From Paenibacillus typhae (GTDB taxonomy: Bacteria > Bacillota > Bacilli > Paenibacillales > Paenibacillaceae), in assembly GCF_900099765.1 (NCBI RefSeq), contig NZ_FNDX01000060.1, positions 1 to 36,023 of the forward strand: a DNA stretch of 36,023 bases, read 5' to 3'. The notes beneath the pieces are model-generated. The model was not told the DNA's origin, did not search any database, and was given only the letters and a program-made list of their open reading frames with translations. The stretch's first letter is position 1. Every line of letters starts with the position of its first letter. This document shows, piece after piece, positions 1 to 8,038 of this stretch. Position numbers and translations under genes: made by a program.

Positions 1-332
1 CTGCATTATCTTTCAAACCATGCCGTTCCCTCTACGCCGGAGGGTTCTTCGCTGTTGTACCAAGTTCTTTACAGCTTCCATGGCCTTCGTCCAGTTTAGC
101 GAGACTCGGCTCCCTCTTTTCCCCTTTGCAGGGCCTTTTTGACGACGCGGCAGGATTCACTTGATGTTGCGGCCTGGGTTGTTGCTCGCCCGGTCTCTGA
201 CCGGTACTTTTGTCGATGCGCTTTTACACACAGATTTCGCCATGCGCAAGCATCCTAGCTACAAGAGTGGCTTGGCCCCTCTCTTGGTTGGACTTGCACC
301 AACTAGATAATGCGTGCCTCTGGGCACGCCCC
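1..332 (-). mobile_element. Group II intron, 5' portion (domain I), truncated by window edge
   Basis: Read on the minus strand, the sequence leaving the groEL terminator opens with a short GC hairpin (GCGTGCC...GGCACGC, 311-328). A stem-loop follows in which GTTGG and CCAAC flank the loop TGCAAGT. The same kind of stem-loop (GCGG-TGAAAGT-CCGC) sits at the same place in the clear intron at the right end of the window, and it is typical of group II intron domain I. The rest is GC-rich, structured and has no long reading frame. The exact 5' boundary (about 329-332) is not certain because I do not see the usual GUGYG start. The maturase gene and 3' end would lie outside the window to the left. 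Confidence 0.55.
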
Positions 333-336
333 AAAC

Positions 337-378
337 AAAAAAAACCTTGAGAAGCCTGTAAACAGGCCTCTCAAGGTT
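337..378 (-). terminator. Rho-independent terminator of groESL
   Basis: A long inverted repeat (343-352 with 369-378, and 354-359 with 362-367, one internal mismatch) is followed on the minus strand by a run of eight T residues (337-344 on the plus strand reads A). It lies 14 bases after the groEL stop codon. The intron-like sequence starts just beyond the T-run. Confidence 0.9.
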
Positions 379-392
379 TACGGTAAATCTTA

Positions 393-2024
393 TTACATCA
401 TGCCGCCCATTCCGCCCATGCCGCCCATGTCTGGCATGCCGCCGCCTTTTTCAGGCTCTGGCTTGTCAGCGATGACAGCTTCGGTGGTCAGGAACATAGC
501 CGCTACGGATGCAGCGTTCTGCAGCGCGGAGCGTGTTACCTTCGCAGGGTCAACGATTCCGGCTTCAAACATGTTCACCCATTCGCCGGTAGCTGCGTTG
601 TAACCTACGCCTACAGCTTCCTTCTTCAGGCGGTCAACAATAACGGAACCTTCTTCGCCGGCATTTGCAGCGATTGTACGGATTGGCTCTTCCAGGGAGC
701 GCAATACGATGTTTACACCGGTTTTTTCGTCGCCAGCAGCTTCAACAGCAGCTACAGCGTTGTATACGTTAATCAGAGCTGTACCACCACCGGATACGAT
801 ACCTTCTTCAACCGCAGCGCGGGTTGCATTCAGGGCGTCTTCGATGCGCAGCTTACGCTCTTTCAGTTCGGTTTCAGTTGCTGCGCCGACTTTGACTACG
901 GCTACGCCGCCAGCCAGTTTAGCCAGACGCTCCTGCAGCTTCTCTTTGTCGAACTCGGAAGTGGTTTCTTCCAGTTGGGCACGGATCTGGCTTACGCGGG
1001 CATTGATGTCCGCTTTGTCGCCGCTGCCGTCTACGATTGTAGTGTTTTCTTTGGTTACGCGCACTTGGCGTGCGTTACCCAGCTGATCGATGGAAGTGCT
1101 CTTCAGGTCAAGACCGAGCTTCTCAGTGATCACTTGGCCGCCTGTCAGGGCAGCGATATCCTGCAGCATAGCTTCACGGCGGTCGCCGAAGCCAGGAGCC
1201 TTAACAGCAACAGCGTTGAAGGTTCCGCGCAGTTTGTTCACGATCAGCATAGCCTGTGCTTCGCCTTCGATATCTTCAGCGATGATTACAAGCGGACGGG
1301 CCTGCTGTACAATCTTCTCAAGCAGCGGCAGGATTTCCTGTGTGCTGCTGATCTTCTTGTCAGTGATCAGGATGTACGGGTTGTCCAGAACAGCTTCCAT
1401 TTTGTCCGTATCAGTAATCATGTACGGGGAAATGTAGCCGCGGTCAAACTGCATACCTTCTACCACTTCAAGCTCAGTCAGGAAACCGCGGGATTCTTCA
1501 ACGGTGATAACGCCGTCTTTGCCCACTTTTTCCATAGCTTCAGCAATCAGCTGGCCCACTTCGTCGTCAGCAGCGGAGATAGCTGCTACTTGAGCGATAG
1601 CCTGGGAATCTTCGATTGGCTTAGCGATGTTCTGAAGTTCAGCAACAGCCGCTTTAACCGCTTTGTCGATCCCTTTGCGGATAACCATCGGGTTAGCGCC
1701 TGCAGTTACGTTCTTCAGACCTTCACGGATCATAGCCTGAGCCAGAACCGTTGCAGTTGTAGTACCGTCACCGGCTACATCGTTAGTCTTGGTAGCTACT
1801 TCTTTAACGAGCTGTGCGCCCATGTTCTCGAAAGCATCTTCCAGTTCGATTTCTTTGGCGATGGTAACACCGTCGTTAGTGATAAGCGGGCTTCCGAATT
1901 TTTTCTCAAGGACTACGTTACGGCCTTTAGGACCCAGTGTAACTTTTACTGCGTTAGCCAGAGCATCAACCCCGCGGAGCATCGAGCGGCGGGCGTCTTC
2001 ACTGAATTTAATTTCTTTTGCCAT
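393..2024 (-). CDS. groEL: Chaperonin GroEL (60 kDa, Hsp60)
   Basis: GroEL forms the double-ring ATP-dependent folding chamber in the cytoplasm and works with the GroES lid. The 543-residue product has the usual family length. It carries the nucleotide-binding signatures VTLGPKGRN (about residues 28-36) and GDGTTTATVL (about 86-95), and the flexible Gly/Met-rich C-terminus (GGMPDMGGMGGMGGMM). The start is fixed by AGGAGG eight bases upstream of the ATG. It is the second gene of the groES-groEL operon, controlled by the promoter and CIRCE element upstream of groES. The 203-base groES-groEL gap contains an unusual 62-bp tandem duplication. Assignment is certain. Confidence 0.99.
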   Translation of the reverse strand: MAKEIKFSEDARRSMLRGVDALANAVKVTLGPKGRNVVLEKKFGSPLITNDGVTIAKEIELEDAFENMGAQLVKEVATKTNDVAGDGTTTATVLAQAMIREGLKNVTAGANPMVIRKGIDKAVKAAVAELQNIAKPIEDSQAIAQVAAISAADDEVGQLIAEAMEKVGKDGVITVEESRGFLTELEVVEGMQFDRGYISPYMITDTDKMEAVLDNPYILITDKKISSTQEILPLLEKIVQQARPLVIIAEDIEGEAQAMLIVNKLRGTFNAVAVKAPGFGDRREAMLQDIAALTGGQVITEKLGLDLKSTSIDQLGNARQVRVTKENTTIVDGSGDKADINARVSQIRAQLEETTSEFDKEKLQERLAKLAGGVAVVKVGAATETELKERKLRIEDALNATRAAVEEGIVSGGGTALINVYNAVAAVEAAGDEKTGVNIVLRSLEEPIRTIAANAGEEGSVIVDRLKKEAVGVGYNAATGEWVNMFEAGIVDPAKVTRSALQNAASVAAMFLTTEAVIADKPEPEKGGGMPDMGGMGGMGGMM

Positions 2025-2043
2025 TAGTGTTAACCTCCTGAAA

Positions 2044-2174
2044 GTTTGTGAGCGTTACTTCTGGGAATATCCTTCGAACAAACTGGCTTCGAAAGCATAT
2101 ACCTGGTTTGTGAGCGTTACTTCTGGGAATATACTTCGAACAAACTAGCTTCGGAAGCATATACCTGGTTTGTG
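2044..2174. repeat. Tandem 62-bp repeat, about 2.1 copies, in the groES-groEL spacer
   Basis: The motif GTTTGTGAGCGTTACTTC begins at 2044 and again at 2106, and a third partial copy (GTTTGTG) begins at 2168, so the period is exactly 62 bases. The two full copies differ at only a few positions. Each unit contains two TTCGAA palindromes and CAAAC/GTTTG arms able to pair, so each could form a hairpin in the groESL transcript. It lies entirely between the two reading frames. Confidence 0.9.
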
Positions 2175-2227
2175 TTACGTGCGTTGAAGCTTAAGTATAT
2201 TTACCGCTATCCTTATAAAGGATCTTC

Positions 2228-2509
2228 TTAGTCAAGAATCGCGTGAATGTCGCTTTCTTTCATAATCAAATATTCTTTGCCTTCGTATTTGATTTCGGTT
2301 CCGGCATATTTCGAGAAGATCACGCGGTCGCCTTCTTTAACCTCCAGCGGTACACGCACTCCGTCTTTCAGAGCTCCGCTACCTACTGCGATAATTTTGC
2401 CTTCCTGCGGTTTCTCTTTGGAAGAGTCCGGAAGCACGATACCGAAAGAAGTGGTTTCCTGCTGCTCGCTTGCTTCTACCAATACGCGTTCACCTAATGG
2501 TCTGATCAT
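2228..2509 (-). CDS. groES: Co-chaperonin GroES (10 kDa)
   Basis: GroES is the heptameric lid that caps the GroEL ring during ATP-driven folding. The 93-residue product has the complete family pattern: N-terminal IRPLGERVLVE, a mobile loop around residues 16-34 (EQQETTSFGIVLPDSS), and the C-terminal YEGKEYLIMKESDIHAIL. A perfect ribosome site (AAAGGAGG, 2518-2525) precedes the ATG. It is the first gene of the groES-groEL operon, with a roughly 155-base untranslated leader that begins at the CIRCE operator. Confidence 0.99.
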   Translation of the reverse strand: MIRPLGERVLVEASEQQETTSFGIVLPDSSKEKPQEGKIIAVGSGALKDGVRVPLEVKEGDRVIFSKYAGTEIKYEGKEYLIMKESDIHAILD

Positions 2510-2634
2510 GAAAAATAGCCTCCTTTGAAGTTATGTGGTTTAGCTTGAAAACAAAATTGAAATACAAGAATCTGCCCGGGACAATACCGGTTCGGCACAG
2601 CTGCTGCCTGCCGTTTCCGTATGATCCGGCAGCG

Positions 2635-2661
2635 TTAGCACTCAACCTTCTTTAGTGCTAA
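2635..2661 (-). promoter_or_regulatory. CIRCE operator (HrcA binding site) of groESL
   Basis: TTAGCACTC (2635-2643), a nine-base spacer, then TAGTGCTAA (2653-2661). This is the classic CIRCE inverted repeat TTAGCACTC-N9-GAGTGCTAA with a single mismatch in one arm. It begins about 11 bases downstream of the -10 box, so HrcA bound here would block initiation or early elongation. hrcA itself is not in the window. Confidence 0.96.
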
Positions 2662-2672
2662 CAACAATTTTT

Positions 2673-2701
2673 ATGATACTCAACTTGAAGACGGATTTCA
2701 A
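2673..2701 (-). promoter_or_regulatory. Sigma-A promoter of groESL
   Basis: On the minus strand TTGAAA (-35, 2696-2701) and TATCAT (-10, 2673-2678) are separated by exactly 17 bases. The CIRCE element follows directly downstream, at the expected transcription start. Confidence 0.85.
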
Positions 2702-2790
2702 GTCCTTTTACGTAAAATCAGATCCTGAATGCGGAAAAATATGGCTGAAGGGGTTGTCCTTGCGCACACTCACATACATTCTATCCACCG

Positions 2791-2809
2791 GGAGGCAAAA
2801 TATGCCTCC
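2791..2809 (-). terminator. Hairpin downstream of tatC, possible weak terminator
   Basis: GGAGGC (2791-2796) and GCCTCC (2804-2809) form a perfect six-base stem about 37 bases after the tatC stop. It is not followed by a clear T-run on the minus strand, so termination here is only a possibility. Confidence 0.3.
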
Positions 2810-2845
2810 ACGGCCCCAAAACCAGGCAGCAGGCTGTCAATATCC

Positions 2846-3607
2846 CTACTGCTTCACATAACGCGCCTCCCGCGCAGCATCCTCTGCAAGCTGTCTGCGG
2901 TAGACCAGCGCCGAAAGAAACACGCTGAACTCATACAGGATAAGCAGCGGAATCGTGACCAGGAAATCCGAGATGAAATCCGGAGGTGTGATGACCACGG
3001 CAATAAAGACAAGCGCGAAATAAGCATAACGCCGCATCCGGCGCAGGCGCAGCGGATTAAGCACCCGCAGCTTGGTCAGAAACATGACGATCAGCGGCAG
3101 CTCAAACAGCAGCGCCAGCGGAATGCAGAGGCTGAACATAAAGCTGAAGTACTCGGTAATCCCATAAGTCTCCTCCAGCCCCATGCTGCGGGTAATTGTG
3201 ATTGTAAACGACAACGCCATCGGAAAAACAATGTAGTAGGCAAATAATAAGCCCAGTATGAACAAAACAGCCACGTAAGGAACATACCGCAGCGCCGCAC
3301 TCCGCTCCTCCGGCCGCAGCCCCGGACTGATGAACGCCCACAGCTGGTAGACAATGAACGGCAGCGAGACAGCCAGCGAGACGGCCATGGCAATCTTCAT
3401 ATACATTCCGATCCCGTCCCAAAAGGAAAAAGCATGCAGCACAAAGCTCTGGGCCTGTTCGGCATCAATCAGATACAGATAAACGGGCCTTGCCACAAAT
3501 AATCCGCCGATCAGCCCGGCTGTGAACACAATCAGCACATATATAATCCGTCTGCGCAGCTCAGTGAGATGATCAACCACCGACATTTCTTCCGATTCCA
3601 GAGACAT
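2846..3607 (-). CDS. tatC: Sec-independent protein translocase TatC
   Basis: TatC is the polytopic receptor of the twin-arginine translocase. It recognises the RR signal peptide of folded cargo and recruits TatA. The protein (254 residues from the chosen ATG) shows the conserved cytoplasmic N-terminus MSVVDHLTELRRRI followed by six predicted membrane segments. It also has the family's conserved SPGLRPEER segment in the loop between membrane segments 2 and 3. A GTG four codons upstream is possible, but the ATG at 3607 is preceded by GGTGGTG at a suitable distance. It lies downstream of tatA on the same strand, separated by a terminator-like hairpin. The pair matches the minimal TatA-TatC system typical of Firmicutes. 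Confidence 0.96.
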   Translation of the reverse strand: MSLESEEMSVVDHLTELRRRIIYVLIVFTAGLIGGLFVARPVYLYLIDAEQAQSFVLHAFSFWDGIGMYMKIAMAVSLAVSLPFIVYQLWAFISPGLRPEERSAALRYVPYVAVLFILGLLFAYYIVFPMALSFTITITRSMGLEETYGITEYFSFMFSLCIPLALLFELPLIVMFLTKLRVLNPLRLRRMRRYAYFALVFIAVVITPPDFISDFLVTIPLLILYEFSVFLSALVYRRQLAEDAAREARYVKQ

Positions 3608-3702
3608 GACTGACACCACCCAGATCCGTATGTAAAATTCCCCGCTAAAGAATAGCCTGCGTATGGCTGCAGGTTCAGAGCCTCTTAAGCTCTCCTATTC
3701 AC

Positions 3703-3750
3703 AAAAAAAGGGACGCCGCCCGGTCTGAAGCAGACTGAGAGAAACGCCCC
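3703..3750 (-). terminator. Terminator-like hairpin between tatA and tatC
   Basis: On the minus strand a GGGGCG/CGTCCC stem encloses a second small hairpin (GTCTG-CTT-CAGAC) and is followed by seven T residues (3703-3709). It begins 16 bases after the tatA stop. If functional it would lower tatC expression relative to tatA. Confidence 0.65.
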
Positions 3751-3766
3751 CGCGTAGTTACACCTG

Positions 3767-4009
3767 TTATTCCGGCAGCTTCCGGTCCTGCGGAAGGTCT
3801 GCAGCTAATGTCTGCGGGGCCGGCGGAGCAGGAGTTTCACTGCGCCGAGCCGGTTCCGGCTCATTGATAATTTCACGTGCCCCGTCCTTGAACTCACGGA
3901 AGGTACGTCCGACCGCCCGGCCAAGCTCTGGAAGCTTATTCGGACCAAAAAGCAGCAGCGCCAGGATCACCAGTAGAATAATTCCGGGAGCACCAATACC
4001 ATTCAGCAT
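3767..4009 (-). CDS. tatA: Sec-independent protein translocase TatA
   Basis: TatA oligomerises with TatC to form the protein-conducting assembly for folded proteins. The 80-residue product has one N-terminal membrane helix (IGAPGIILLVILALLLFG, about residues 4-21). The conserved FGPNKLPELGRAVG hinge and amphipathic helix follow, and then a Pro/Ala-rich acidic tail. A longer frame upstream is rejected: the ATG at 4009 has AGGAGG at the right spacing and starts exactly where family members start. TatA in Firmicutes serves the roles of both TatA and TatB. Confidence 0.96.
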   Translation of the reverse strand: MLNGIGAPGIILLVILALLLFGPNKLPELGRAVGRTFREFKDGAREIINEPEPARRSETPAPPAPQTLAADLPQDRKLPE

Positions 4010-4047
4010 TCGCTTTTCCTCCTCGCCCTTTGTCCGTTCATGATAGA

Positions 4048-4092
4048 TTAAGCAGCAGCTTAATAATACCATAACTTTTGTCACACATCCAA
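4048..4092 (-). promoter_or_regulatory. tatA promoter with a 16-bp palindrome at the start site
   Basis: TTGGAT (-35, 4087-4092) and TATTAT (-10, 4063-4068) are separated by 18 bases on the minus strand. Immediately downstream, TTAAGC-TGCT-GCTTAA (4048-4063) is a perfect inverted repeat covering the predicted transcription start. This looks like an operator, but I cannot name its regulator. Confidence 0.5.
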
Positions 4093-4132
4093 CAGCTTTA
4101 GCGCTGATGGACAGGACGGGGGAATCCGTCTG

Positions 4133-4618
4133 CTACTGGCGGTATTGTCCGGTTACCATAAGCAGCGCCTCCGGCAGCTGATCCATGATCGCCGCCAGGT
4201 TCTCATGCACTCCCTTGGGCGTTCCCGGCAGATTGACAATCAGCGTCCGTCCGCGGATTCCGCAAATACCGCGGAATAGCATAACCGCACGGTTCTTCTG
4301 CATCACTGTGCTTCTCATCGCCTCCGACATTCCGGGCACCTCACGCTCAATGACCCGCCGGGTAGCTTCCGGCGTAACGTCGCGGATCGCCAGCTCGGTT
4401 CCGCCGGTAGTAAGCACAAGATCCGCCTTGAAATAATCGGTAAGCTCGATCAGCGCAGCAATAATCTCATCCTGCTCATCCGGTACAATTCTGACCTCGA
4501 TAATCTCACCGCCCAGCTCCTCTTCCACCAGCTCGCGGATAACCTGGGCGCTGGTATCTTCCCGTTCGCCCCTGGATCCTTTATCGCTTGCCGTCAGGAT
4601 TGCTGTTTTCCACGCCAT
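4133..4618 (-). CDS. Molybdopterin adenylyltransferase-type protein (MoaB/MogA family)
   Basis: Members of this family bind molybdopterin and activate it with ATP to adenylyl-molybdopterin before metal insertion. The 161-residue protein has the MoCF-biosynthesis fold signatures: an early TASDKGSRGEREDTS, the central LTTGGTE-AIRDVTPEATR (about residues 75-95), and NLPGTPKGV near the C-terminus. It starts at MAWKTAILT, with GGGAGGAAC upstream. The longer open frame upstream overlaps moaC and has no family similarity. MoaB and MogA cannot be separated here from sequence alone. It follows moaC closely, as expected for a cofactor operon. Confidence 0.9.
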   Translation of the reverse strand: MAWKTAILTASDKGSRGEREDTSAQVIRELVEEELGGEIIEVRIVPDEQDEIIAALIELTDYFKADLVLTTGGTELAIRDVTPEATRRVIEREVPGMSEAMRSTVMQKNRAVMLFRGICGIRGRTLIVNLPGTPKGVHENLAAIMDQLPEALLMVTGQYRQ

Positions 4619-4695
4619 AGGTTGTTCCTCCCTCTTATGTTCTATGTAAGGAAGGCCGCAATGTGCAGCCTTGCCGCACTTCTCTCTTGCAGTAA

Positions 4696-5169
4696 CTAAG
4701 CTTCCAGCCCGTAATTCCCGTTCTTCCCGCCGCTCTTGGAAACGAGCATCGTAGGTCCGATGACCATATCCTTCTGCAGCGCCTTGCACATGTCATAGAC
4801 GGTCAGAGCCGCCGCCGAGACGGCCGTCAGCGCCTCCATCTCCACTCCGGTCTTTCCGGTCGTCTTCACGGTTGCTTCTATATAAAGTTCATCTTTGCTG
4901 TTGTCCGAGAAGCGGATGTCAACACCGGTCAGAGAGAGGGGATGGCACATCGGAATCCAGTCCGAGGTCTGCTTCGCAGCCATAATGCCGGCTACCTGTG
5001 CAACTGCCAGAACATCTCCTTTGCCGACGCTTCCTGACTTGATGGCCTCAAGCGTCCCGGGATCCATTGTTACCTTGCTTCTTGCAGCCGCTGAGCGCTT
5101 GGTGATCTCCTTGTCGCTGACATCCACCATACGCGCCCGTCCCTGCTCGTTAAAATGACTAAATTCCAT
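4696..5169 (-). CDS. moaC: Cyclic pyranopterin monophosphate synthase MoaC
   Basis: MoaC converts the MoaA product (3',8-cyclo-GTP) to cyclic pyranopterin monophosphate, the first stable intermediate of molybdenum cofactor synthesis. The 157-residue sequence is full length. It has MVDVSDKEIT(K)R (residues 14-25), IPMCHPL (about 76-82) and the GKTGVEMEALTAVSAAALTVYDMCKA block (about 109-134) of the active site. GGAGGGAGAG precedes the ATG. The start overlaps the stop of the upstream cyclo-ligase gene by 11 bases, which suggests translational coupling. moaA is not in the window. Confidence 0.96.
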   Translation of the reverse strand: MEFSHFNEQGRARMVDVSDKEITKRSAAARSKVTMDPGTLEAIKSGSVGKGDVLAVAQVAGIMAAKQTSDWIPMCHPLSLTGVDIRFSDNSKDELYIEATVKTTGKTGVEMEALTAVSAAALTVYDMCKALQKDMVIGPTMLVSKSGGKNGNYGLEA

Positions 5170-5800
5170 GCTGTCTCTCCCTCCGGCAATCTATGACGCC
5201 GTCTTCCGTAATCAACAAGTCCATATAAGCATCATGGTCGTCCATGGGCACTTCCTCAACCACCTGCCGGCCGAAAGCCAGACCAATCCATAATGGATCT
5301 TTCCCTTGCAGGGCAGCTTCAGTATCCAGGGTGGCCCGCAGACGGTCGTAATATCCGCGTCCGTAGCCCAGCCTTCCGCCCCGCCGGTCAAAAGCCAGCC
5401 CCGGGACGAAGATCACATCCGGCCTGGGGAGGCGCTCCAGCCTGTCAGCAGAATCAGCGGCCGGCTCCAGTATGCCAAAAGCTCCCGGTACAAGCTCCTC
5501 CCATGAGTGTACCGGATGCAGGCTCATCATTCCTGTGGCTTGTATCACACGTGGCAGCAACACCGTACAGCCCTCTGCCCAGGCGCCGGCAATCAGCGGG
5601 CGCGTATCCAGCTCCGAACGGAAAGGGACATACGCAAGCAGCGTCTTTACTTCTTCCCCTGCCAGCTTTTCCGCCGCATGCCTGCAGACCAGAGAAGACA
5701 GTGCATTTCTCTGGTCTGCAGGCAGCTTGCCGCGGGCGGCGGCAGCCGCTGCACGCAGCTCCCGCTTCCTGTCAGCGGGCAGGGCACTTTGGCCTGTCAT
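5159..5800 (-). CDS. 5-formyltetrahydrofolate cyclo-ligase (MTHFS family)
   Basis: This enzyme uses ATP to convert 5-formyl-THF to 5,10-methenyl-THF and so recycles stored folate. The 213 residues show the family's N-terminal basic helix (KRELRAAAAAARGKL), a YVPFRSELDTRPLI segment, and the diagnostic C-terminal FDRRGGRLGYGRGYYDR (about residues 136-152), which holds the nucleotide/folate-binding loop. A GGGAGG site precedes the ATG. It is probably the first gene of the run cyclo-ligase, moaC, moaB, with tatA and tatC after their own promoter. The 11-base overlap with moaC supports a shared transcript. Confidence 0.93.
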   Translation of the reverse strand: MTGQSALPADRKRELRAAAAAARGKLPADQRNALSSLVCRHAAEKLAGEEVKTLLAYVPFRSELDTRPLIAGAWAEGCTVLLPRVIQATGMMSLHPVHSWEELVPGAFGILEPAADSADRLERLPRPDVIFVPGLAFDRRGGRLGYGRGYYDRLRATLDTEAALQGKDPLWIGLAFGRQVVEEVPMDDHDAYMDLLITEDGVIDCRRERQHGI

Positions 5801-6029
5801 GTGCAGCCGCCTCCCGTTTGTTTTTGCCTAGCTTATCATCGTTTGTAAACTCAGTTTACCACTCTTCTCCCCGGTTCGCCAAGGTTGTATCATTCCCCCT
5901 GTTAGACGAAACCCGAATACCGTCCCCCTCGCGCGGCAGAAGCTTTTCATGTAGACTGTAGTATAAGCAAGATATATAGCCGGGCCAGAGCGCCCGGGCG
6001 AATATGCAAGGGCGGAGGGTTCAATCAGT

Positions 6030-7985
6030 ATGCTTCTTCAAGCGACAGGAATTTCGAAATCATATGGTATTCAAAGCGTGCTGGACGGCATCAGCCTGCA
6101 GGTGAACGAGAAGGAACGGGTCGGACTGGTTGGCGTCAACGGCGCCGGCAAATCCACCTTTCTGCAGATTCTTGCAGGCGAGATGTCCTATGACAGCGGG
6201 CAGATTCATAAATCCAAAGAGACAACAGTAGGCTACCTGGCCCAGAACAGCGGCCTGCAGTCGGACAAAACCATCCAGGAGGAGATGCTGGCTGTGTTTG
6301 CTCCCTTAATTGAAGCGGAAGCAGAGCTCCGGCAGATGGAAGCGGACATCGCTGACCCGAAGCTGGCCGATGATTCCAAGCGTTATGAGGATCTGCTGGA
6401 GCGTTACTCCAAGCGCTCGGACTGGTTCAAGGACCATGGCGGCTATGAAATGAACACCCGGATCCGCAGCGTTTTGCACGGTATGGGTTTTGGGGATTTT
6501 GCGCCGGATACGCCTATCTCCACACTCAGCGGCGGACAGAAGACACGGCTGGCACTCGCCCGTATTCTGCTGCAGGCTCCAGACCTGCTCATGCTGGATG
6601 AGCCTACGAACCATCTGGACATTGAGACGCTGACCTGGCTGGAGGATTACCTGCGCGGCTATGCCGGCGGCATTCTGGTCGTTTCCCATGACCGGTATTT
6701 CCTCGACCGGCTGGTTACAACCATTGTTGAAATAGAACGCCATCAGTCCCGCCGTTATACGGGCAATTACAGTCGCTATATGGAACTGAAGGCAGCGGAG
6801 TATGAAATCCGCATGAAGCAGTATGAGAAGCAGCAGGAGGAAATCTCCCGGATGGAGGATTTCGTGCAGCGCAACATCGTGCGTGCCTCTACTACCAAGC
6901 GTGCCCAGAGCCGGCGCAAGGCACTGGAGAAGATGGAGCGGATTGACAAGCCGCTTGGCGATCTCAAAAAAGCCAGCTTCTCCTTCGAGCCTGATTTCAT
7001 GTCCGGCAAGGAAGTGCTGCAGGTGCGGGACGTTGCCGTATCCTTCAGCGAAGCATCTTTGCCGCTGTTCCGCAATGCCTCCTTTGAGCTGCGGCGCGGG
7101 GAGACGGCAGCGCTCATCGGGCCAAACGGGATCGGCAAATCGACGCTGCTGCAGTGCCTGACCGGCACCCGCCAGCCGTCCGCCGGAACCGTCAACTGGG
7201 GAGCCAAGGTCAAAATTGCCTACTACGATCAGGAGCAGACACGCCTCAACCCGCGCAATACCGTGCTGGAAGAGCTCTGGAGCGAATATCCGATGCTCGA
7301 GGAGGCGCGCATCCGCACCATTCTTGGCAACTTCCTGTTCAGCGGCGAGGATGTCCTCAAGAAAATAGCCGCGCTGAGCGGCGGGGAGAAAGCCCGGGTG
7401 GCGCTCTCCAAGCTGATGCTGCGCGGCGCAAATATGCTTATTCTCGATGAGCCTACCAACCATCTCGATCTGGTCAGCCGCGAGGTGCTGGAGGCAGCCT
7501 TGATTGATTTTGAAGGCACCCTGTTGTTCATATCCCATGACCGTTATTTCCTGAACAAAATGGCTGAGCGTGTCCTGGAGCTGCATCCCGGCGGCATTGA
7601 CCAGTATCTCGGCAACTATGACGACTACATCGAGAAGAAAAAAGAGCTGGAAGCCATTGCCCTCGAGGAAGCCGGACTGCTTGCGGCCAAAGCCGCACGG
7701 ATTGCCGATGCGGAAGCTGCGTCTGCCGACAAGGGCAGCGCCTCCTCCTTTGAAGCAGATAAAGCGGCCAAACGGGAGGAGCGTAACCGTCTGCGGCGGA
7801 TTTCCGAGCTGGAAGAAGCCATTGCCCGGCTGGAAGAGGAGATTGCCGTCATTGAGAATGAAATGACGAAGCCGGAGGTATACCAGGATTATATGGCACT
7901 CCAGCAGCATGAAAGCGACCTGAAGGAGAAGAAGGAGCAGCTTAGCGGACGGTTCGACGAATGGGAGCAGCTGGCTGACGAATAA
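6030..7985 (+). CDS. ydiF: ABC-F family ATPase, YdiF type
   Basis: ABC-F proteins are soluble twin-ATPase factors that act on the ribosome and have no membrane domain. The 651-residue protein has two ABC cassettes. Walker A motifs are GVNGAGKST (residues 35-43) and GPNGIGKST. Signature motifs are LSGGQKTRLALAR and LSGGEKARVALSK. Walker B motifs are LLMLDEPTNHLD and MLILDEPTNHLD. A charged linker between the cassettes (about residues 240-320) is the P-site tRNA interaction region. The C-terminus is a charged coiled coil. The position beside tsaD/leuA and moaC matches ydiF of B. subtilis. A role in general translation is more likely than antibiotic resistance, but that is inference. Confidence 0.94.
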   Translation: MLLQATGISKSYGIQSVLDGISLQVNEKERVGLVGVNGAGKSTFLQILAGEMSYDSGQIHKSKETTVGYLAQNSGLQSDKTIQEEMLAVFAPLIEAEAELRQMEADIADPKLADDSKRYEDLLERYSKRSDWFKDHGGYEMNTRIRSVLHGMGFGDFAPDTPISTLSGGQKTRLALARILLQAPDLLMLDEPTNHLDIETLTWLEDYLRGYAGGILVVSHDRYFLDRLVTTIVEIERHQSRRYTGNYSRYMELKAAEYEIRMKQYEKQQEEISRMEDFVQRNIVRASTTKRAQSRRKALEKMERIDKPLGDLKKASFSFEPDFMSGKEVLQVRDVAVSFSEASLPLFRNASFELRRGETAALIGPNGIGKSTLLQCLTGTRQPSAGTVNWGAKVKIAYYDQEQTRLNPRNTVLEELWSEYPMLEEARIRTILGNFLFSGEDVLKKIAALSGGEKARVALSKLMLRGANMLILDEPTNHLDLVSREVLEAALIDFEGTLLFISHDRYFLNKMAERVLELHPGGIDQYLGNYDDYIEKKKELEAIALEEAGLLAAKAARIADAEAASADKGSASSFEADKAAKREERNRLRRISELEEAIARLEEEIAVIENEMTKPEVYQDYMALQQHESDLKEKKEQLSGRFDEWEQLADE

Positions 7986-8038
7986 TGTAAACAGGTTAAA
8001 TAAATTTTTTTAGATGTTCCCGATTTGTTCATAATTAC

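Noticed and set aside
2655..3247. Plus-strand frames across the groES promoter and tatC
   Set aside because: They run over the CIRCE element and antisense to tatC, with no family resemblance or ribosome site.
4619..4789. N-terminal extension of the MoaB/MogA-like protein
   Set aside because: The extension overlaps moaC and lacks similarity; the internal ATG has a proper ribosome site.
6306..7910. 534-codon minus-strand open frame inside the ABC-F gene
   Set aside because: Shadow of ydiF; no domain and no plausible ribosome site.
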